Positions 59,645-64,000 of a stretch of DNA of 64,000 bases are shown here, in pieces (within the stretch, counting starts at the first letter, position 1; every line of letters begins with the position of its first letter). Origin of the DNA: Rhizobium mesoamericanum STM3625 (GTDB lineage Bacteria; Pseudomonadota; Alphaproteobacteria; Rhizobiales; Rhizobiaceae); contig NZ_HF536772.1 of the NCBI RefSeq assembly GCF_000312665.1, positions 33,032 through 97,031 of the forward strand, written 5' to 3'. The position numbers and the translations under genes are program-made. The notes below the pieces were generated by a model, which worked only from the letters and a program-made list of their open reading frames with translations, was not told where the DNA came from and searched no databases.

Positions 59645-61416
59645 GCCGGCGCCCTCGAGGCTCCGGCCATTGGCGGTTGGTTCTGGGGTATGTAGTCTTC
59701 GGGAGCGCCAGGCACGCTGTAGTCATAGGCCCAGCGATAGACGACGGGGAGGTCCTTGCCCCAGTTACCATGGGAAGGGGGTGTCTGAGGCGTCTGCCAT
59801 TCGAGGGTCGTTGCCCGCCACGGATTGCCGCCGGCCTCGCGACCATGGAACAGGCTCCAGACGACATTGAACAGGAACACCAGTTGCGCTGCGCCGACGA
59901 CAAGCGCTGCGACCGAAATGAACATGTTCAGAGTGTGCACCGACGGCGGAATGAAAACCGTGTCGCCAAGCTCGAAGTAACGGCGCGGCACGCCGACCAG
60001 CCCAACGTAGTGCATGGGGAAGAAGATTGCATAGGCCCCAACAAACGTAATCCAGAAATGGATCCGTCCGAGAACCTCGTCCAGCATTCGACCGGTAACC
60101 TTCGGATACCAGTGATAGATCGCGCCGAAGACCACCATAATGGGTGCCACTCCCATGACCATGTGGAAGTGCGCAACCACGAACATCGTATCGGAGAGCG
60201 GCACATCCACCACGACATTGCCAAGGAAGAGCCCGGTCAGTCCGCCATTGACGAAGGTCACGATGAAACCGATGGCAAACAGCATCGGCAGGGTCAGGTG
60301 GATATCACCCCGCCACAGCGTCAATACCCAATTATAGACTTTGATCGCCGTCGGCACGGCGATGATCAGTGTTGTGGTGGCGAAGAAGAACCCGAAGTTC
60401 GGGTTCATGCCGCTGACATACATGTGGTGTGCCCAAACGACGAAGCTCAGCGCCCCGATGATCACGATTGCCCACACCATCATGCGGTAGCCGAAGATAT
60501 TCTTGCGCGCATGGGTGCTGATGAGATCGGAGACAATGCCGAATGCCGGAAGCGCGACGATATAAACTTCCGGATGGCCGAAAAACCAGAAGAGATGCTG
60601 AAACAAGATCGGGCTACCGCCATCGGATTTCAGCTGTTCCCCCATTTCGACAATCGCAGGCATGAAGAAGCTGGTGCCGAGCAGCCTGTCGAACAACAGC
60701 ATGACGGCTGCGACGAAAAGTGCAGGGAAAGCAAGCAATGCCATCACGGTCGCGGTGAAAATACCCCAGACAGTCAGCGGCATCCGCATCAGCGTCATGC
60801 CCCGTGCCCGTCCCTGCAAGACGGTGACGACATAGTTCAATCCACCCATCGTGAAGCCGATGATGAAGATGATCAGCGAAGACAGCATCAGGATGATGCC
60901 CCAGTCGCGCCCGCCCGGTGTGCCTGATGTCAATGCCTGCGGCGGGTAAAGCGTCCAGCCGGCACCCGTCGGCCCGCCAGGCGCGAAAAAGCCCGAGACA
61001 AGCACGATGACGGCCAGCAAATAGAGCCAGTAGCTCAGCATGTTCGCATAGGGGAACACCATGTCGCGCGCGCCGACCATCAGCGGGATGAGGTAGTTGC
61101 CGAAGCCGCCGAGGAAGAGCGCGGTCAGCAGATAGATTACCATGATCATCCCGTGCATGGTGATGAACTGATAGTAGTGATCGGCGTCGATGAAGGAAAA
61201 ATAGCCGGGGAAGCCAAGCTGAAGCCGTATCAGCCACGACAAGACCAGCGCCACGAAGCCGATCGCGAACGCCGTCATTGAATATTGGATAGCAATGACC
61301 TTCGCATCCTGACTGAAGACATATTTCGTCCACCAGCTCTTGGGATGATAGAGTTCGACATCCGCCACTTCGGCAGGCGGGATAACGTCGCCCGCACTGG
61401 TTGGAATATCAACCAT
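59641..61416 (-). CDS. Cytochrome c oxidase subunit I (aa3-type, A family)
   Basis: A 591-residue catalytic subunit with 12 or more helices. Heme a ligand in FITMHGMIMVIYLL, the Cu-B/E motif GHPEVYIVALPAFG (A1-type Glu), the HH pair in WAHHMYVSG, K-channel residues in TAIKVYNW, heme ligands in VVAHFHMVMG, and D-channel ARDMVFPYANMLSYW. It is therefore a proton-pumping aa3-type enzyme by sequence. Start ATG 61416 after GGAGGAAGGAAGG. Confidence 0.96.
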   Translation of the reverse strand: MVDIPTSAGDVIPPAEVADVELYHPKSWWTKYVFSQDAKVIAIQYSMTAFAIGFVALVLSWLIRLQLGFPGYFSFIDADHYYQFITMHGMIMVIYLLTALFLGGFGNYLIPLMVGARDMVFPYANMLSYWLYLLAVIVLVSGFFAPGGPTGAGWTLYPPQALTSGTPGGRDWGIILMLSSLIIFIIGFTMGGLNYVVTVLQGRARGMTLMRMPLTVWGIFTATVMALLAFPALFVAAVMLLFDRLLGTSFFMPAIVEMGEQLKSDGGSPILFQHLFWFFGHPEVYIVALPAFGIVSDLISTHARKNIFGYRMMVWAIVIIGALSFVVWAHHMYVSGMNPNFGFFFATTTLIIAVPTAIKVYNWVLTLWRGDIHLTLPMLFAIGFIVTFVNGGLTGLFLGNVVVDVPLSDTMFVVAHFHMVMGVAPIMVVFGAIYHWYPKVTGRMLDEVLGRIHFWITFVGAYAIFFPMHYVGLVGVPRRYFELGDTVFIPPSVHTLNMFISVAALVVGAAQLVFLFNVVWSLFHGREAGGNPWRATTLEWQTPQTPPSHGNWGKDLPVVYRWAYDYSVPGAPEDYIPQNQPPMAGASRAPA

Positions 61417-61471
61417 CGCATGCCTTCCTTCCTCCTCCCATCACGGCCGCTCCCCCGGCCGTAACGCCGGT

Positions 61472-62281
61472 CTACCTGGCCGGTTCAACTGCTGCCATCA
61501 GCTGCGAGAACGTCTGTTGCTGCGAAAGCCACGTCTGATAGGCGTCTGCCTCATCGACCACGACTGTTCCTCGCATCTGTGGATGCCCAACCCCGCAGAG
61601 CTCCGCGCAAAGCACTTCGAACGTGCCCGTGCGTGTCGGCGTGAACCAAAAATAGGTGACCGAACCGGGGATCATATCCATCTTCGCCCGGAACTCGGGA
61701 ACATAGAAATCATGCAGCACATCGACCGAGCGCAGGTGGACGCGAACTGGCTTGCCGACCGGCAAATGGAGTTCAGCCCCTGAAATGATGATGTCGTCGA
61801 GCCCTGCCGGATCGTTCCTGATCACGCCGAGCGGATTGTCGGCGGAGACTGCGCGATTATCGGCCCTGCCGAGCCGGCCATCGGCGCCTGGCAGCCGGAA
61901 GTTCCACAGCCACTGCTGACCGACGACTTCGATTTCGGCAGCGTCCGCCGGAACGGTCACGAACTGGTGCCACACGACGAGACCAGGTGCCAGCATTGCC
62001 CCCACGCCGAGCGCCGTACCGCCGGCAAGCCACCACTCGAGCCGCTTATTCTCCGGCTCGTATGCTGCTTTGTTGCCGGGGCGATGGCGGAAACGAGAAA
62101 TGCAGTAAGCCATGAAGGAGATCACCGCCACGAAGACGATACCGGTGATCCAGAACGTAATGATGATGGTGTTGTCGATGTAGGTCCAGTTGGAGGCAAT
62201 CGGAGTCCACCACCACGGGCTGAGCAGATGGAAGGCCACCGAGCCGACAACGATCAAAACGAGAACCAGCACGACAGCCAT
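61472..62281 (-). CDS. Cytochrome c oxidase subunit II
   Basis: A 269-residue protein: a first helix at the N-terminus and a second at residues about 33-58, possibly a third about 88-104, then the periplasmic CuA domain with VDVLHDFYVPEF (His) and CAELCGVGHPQM (Cys-Cys-His-Met). No lipobox and no fused cytochrome c, unlike caa3 subunit II. Ribosome site GGGAGG before ATG 62281. It accepts electrons probably from the cytochrome c encoded upstream. Confidence 0.95.
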   Translation of the reverse strand: MAVVLVLVLIVVGSVAFHLLSPWWWTPIASNWTYIDNTIIITFWITGIVFVAVISFMAYCISRFRHRPGNKAAYEPENKRLEWWLAGGTALGVGAMLAPGLVVWHQFVTVPADAAEIEVVGQQWLWNFRLPGADGRLGRADNRAVSADNPLGVIRNDPAGLDDIIISGAELHLPVGKPVRVHLRSVDVLHDFYVPEFRAKMDMIPGSVTYFWFTPTRTGTFEVLCAELCGVGHPQMRGTVVVDEADAYQTWLSQQQTFSQLMAAVEPAR

Positions 62282-62426
62282 GCGTTCCTCCCAAGTCCCC
62301 CACCGGCTGCTAAATTACCCGCAATCCGTCGGCACTTACGTTAGGACTATCTCACAAACAAGACATCACGGCAATGGCGCGAGATCAACCTCACCTGCCG
62401 CCCTACGAGGTGTTAATAAGCTGATT

Positions 62427-62813
62427 TTATTTCGAGAACTGCTTGAGATACGCAATCAGATTGGTGATCTCACCATCGTCCTTTAGGCCGACGAACGCCA
62501 TCTTCGTTCCCTTTACTTTCAACTTTGGGTCGTGAAGATAATCGCGGAGCGTCGCCTCATCCCAGACCAAGCCGGCTGCGCCCGCAGCCTTCATCGCCGG
62601 CGAATACGCAAAATCCGGATGTGTCCCGGCTGTCCGACCGAATAGGTGATTGAGTGACGGTCCAACCTTGTTCTTGTCGGTATCTGCAATGTGACAGACG
62701 GCGCACTTCTTGAATACAGTTTCGCCGGCGGCCACATCGCCCTCCTGGGCGATGGCCGCCGGGACGGGAAGACAGATCAGTGAAACTAAACCAGCAAAAG
62801 CAGGGTAACGCAT
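62427..62813 (-). CDS. Class I cytochrome c
   Basis: A 128-residue precursor with a signal peptide (about residues 1-22, PAAIAQ) and a mature mono-heme cytochrome: KKCAVCHIAD (CxxCH, about residues 35-40), VGPSLNHLFGRTAG and the Met ligand in GTKMAFVGLKDDGEITNLIAYL. It is close to mitochondrial-type c. Start ATG 62813, with GAGG 6 bp upstream; ATG 62825 touches the GGAGG and is less likely. First gene of the oxidase operon, so probably its dedicated donor. Confidence 0.93.
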   Translation of the reverse strand: MRYPAFAGLVSLICLPVPAAIAQEGDVAAGETVFKKCAVCHIADTDKNKVGPSLNHLFGRTAGTHPDFAYSPAMKAAGAAGLVWDEATLRDYLHDPKLKVKGTKMAFVGLKDDGEITNLIAYLKQFSK

Positions 62814-62999
62814 AGCAAGCCTCATCCTCCGACGGTTGCTCGAAACCAGACGTACGCCGGTTGCGGCGTGCGCCGTCCACCACACTGTCTCGTCGCGATG
62901 CCCACAAACGACATGCGTGATCAAGCAAAGCTATGGCTCGGCGGCATTAAGTCAATTCGCACAAATGGCTAGGGGTGTCGAACCCGTGGGTTTACGGTA

Positions 63000-64000
63000 T
63001 CAGGCCGCGACGCGGAGGAAATTCCCGAGCCCTGCAAAAAGCTCGACCGATTTCAATCTCGCTTCGGTGTCGTGTATCGGCATCGAGATGATAACCTCGT
63101 CGGCTCCCGTCTCCGCCAGGAACGCCGAAAGTTTTGCTTCGGCCGTCTTCTGGGAACCGACGACCGCGTAGCGCAAGGTATGTTCCACCGTCAGTTTTTC
63201 CATCGGTGACCAGAAGCTCTCCATATCCTTGACCGGGCGGGGAAATTGACCGCGCACGTTGCGGCGTAGATTGACGAACTGTTGCTGTGCGGAGGTGAAA
63301 TGATACTGCGCCTCTTCGTCCGTAGCGGCGACAGATCCCATGACGCCGACCATGACGTACGGCTTGTCGAGCACGCCGGATGGCTCGAAGCGGCTGCGAT
63401 AGATGTCGATTGCATCGAAGAGCGAATCCGGCGCGAAGTGCGAGGCGAAGGCATAGGGCAGTCCAAGCATCGCAGCGAGTTGCGCGCTGTAGAGACTGGA
63501 ACCTAGCAGCCAGATCGGCACGTTGGAATTCATGCCCGGGACCGCAAGGATCGCCTGGCTCTCGACCGGCGCGCCGAGCAGCTGGCGCAATTCTACCACG
63601 TCGTTCGGAAAGCTCTGTGCCCCGGCATCCAAATTGCGCCGCAACGCCTGTGCCGTCCGCATGTCGGTGCCTGGCGCCCGGCCAAGACCGAGATCGACCC
63701 GCCCCGGAAACAATGCTTCCAGTGTTCCGAACTGTTCGGCAATGACCAGCGGCGAGTGGTTCGGCAGCATGATGCCGCCCGAGCCTATACGGATACGCTT
63801 GGTCGCCGCACCGACATGGCCGATCACCACCGCCGTCGCCGCACTGGCAATCCCCGGCATGCCATGATGTTCCGCCAGCCAGAAGCGGTTATACCCGAAT
63901 TCTTCGGCCCTCTGCGCCATGCGCGCCGAACTCTCGAGGGACTGACGGATCGTGCCGCCTTCTGGAACAGGAGAAAGATCGAGAATGGAGAAGGGAACCA
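63000..64000 (-). CDS. Luciferase-like (LLM class) flavin-dependent oxidoreductase, start one base outside window
   Basis: About 333 residues are seen. The frame continues from the window edge (?[24 protein letters not shown]), so the start codon very likely lies at 64001. Family parts: [76 protein letters not shown] and [16 protein letters not shown]. It is a bacterial luciferase-fold FMN monooxygenase of the group next to YhbW-type proteins. The substrate is unknown. An ATG at 63920 is internal. Confidence 0.9.
   Translation of the reverse strand, partial: VPFSILDLSPVPEGGTIRQSLESSARMAQRAEEFGYNRFWLAEHHGMPGIASAATAVVIGHVGAATKRIRIGSGGIMLPNHSPLVIAEQFGTLEALFPGRVDLGLGRAPGTDMRTAQALRRNLDAGAQSFPNDVVELRQLLGAPVESQAILAVPGMNSNVPIWLLGSSLYSAQLAAMLGLPYAFASHFAPDSLFDAIDIYRSRFEPSGVLDKPYVMVGVMGSVAATDEEAQYHFTSAQQQFVNLRRNVRGQFPRPVKDMESFWSPMEKLTVEHTLRYAVVGSQKTAEAKLSAFLAETGADEVIISMPIHDTEARLKSVELFAGLGNFLRVAA

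Noticed and set aside
62282..63000. ECF motif GGAATAA-N14-CGATCT upstream of the oxidase operon
   Set aside because: I looked upstream of the cytochrome c and subunit II genes and found no such pair, so the oxidase was not assigned to the ECF regulon.

Overview
The window is a stretch of chromosome from an alphaproteobacterium of the Rhizobiaceae type (Rhizobium/Agrobacterium/Ensifer; genus not resolved). The evidence is the Tol-Pal cluster followed by tilS-ftsH-glmM, an sqdB-sqdD-sqdC sulfolipid operon in the Sinorhizobium order, a serC-serA pair with a structured leader, fthC-ymdB, yebC, alphaproteobacterial outer-membrane barrels, and high-GC codon use throughout.

Left edge (1-3548): the start of a secreted protein built of (Asn-Gln-Gly-Gly-Gly)n repeats, a transglutaminase-like cysteine peptidase, a small conserved-looking protein, and a frameshifted IS3-family element.

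3550-20160: a 16.6-kb integrated element bounded by a 12-bp repeat of the 3' end of tRNA-Met(CAU). It encodes a large serine integrase, a primase-helicase beside an iteron-like repeat array, and a complete HK97-type head module (portal, protease, capsid, connectors, HNH, TerS, TerL). No tail, lysis or classical repressor gene is visible, so it resembles a capsid-forming satellite (cf-PICI-like) more than an ordinary prophage. The integrase frame continues in phase from one attachment site to the other. In the excised circle the integrase would gain a different C-terminus and run by ATGA overlaps into the primase operon, which suggests circularisation-dependent expression of replication. Many element proteins share an ANDN motif like the start of alphaproteobacterial SsrA tags, and the element also carries a D-arm-less tRNA-Arg(UCU)-like gene and an unknown cargo block.

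20149-28553: tRNA-Met, mnmA, then a metal-resistance block (chrB-chrA, an MFS transporter, a MerR regulator, a P1B ATPase) with gene remnants at its joints. 28610-35409: a glutamate-receptor-like channel, small envelope proteins, serC-serA and two outer-membrane proteins.

35586-46971 (minus strand): ybgC-tolQRAB-pal-cpoB-tilS-ftsH-glmM, serving envelope constriction, tRNA-Ile lysidine, membrane proteolysis and peptidoglycan precursor supply. 47091-54445: sqdBDC, a structured RNA candidate, fthC, ymdB, a metallo-beta-lactamase-fold protein, a PNPOx-like protein and yebC. 54506-57819: an ECF sigma/anti-sigma pair with a divergent operon; both sides share a GGAATAA-N14-CGATCT promoter. 57853-62813: an aa3-type oxidase operon with its own cytochrome c. 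The window ends inside a luciferase-like flavin oxidoreductase gene.
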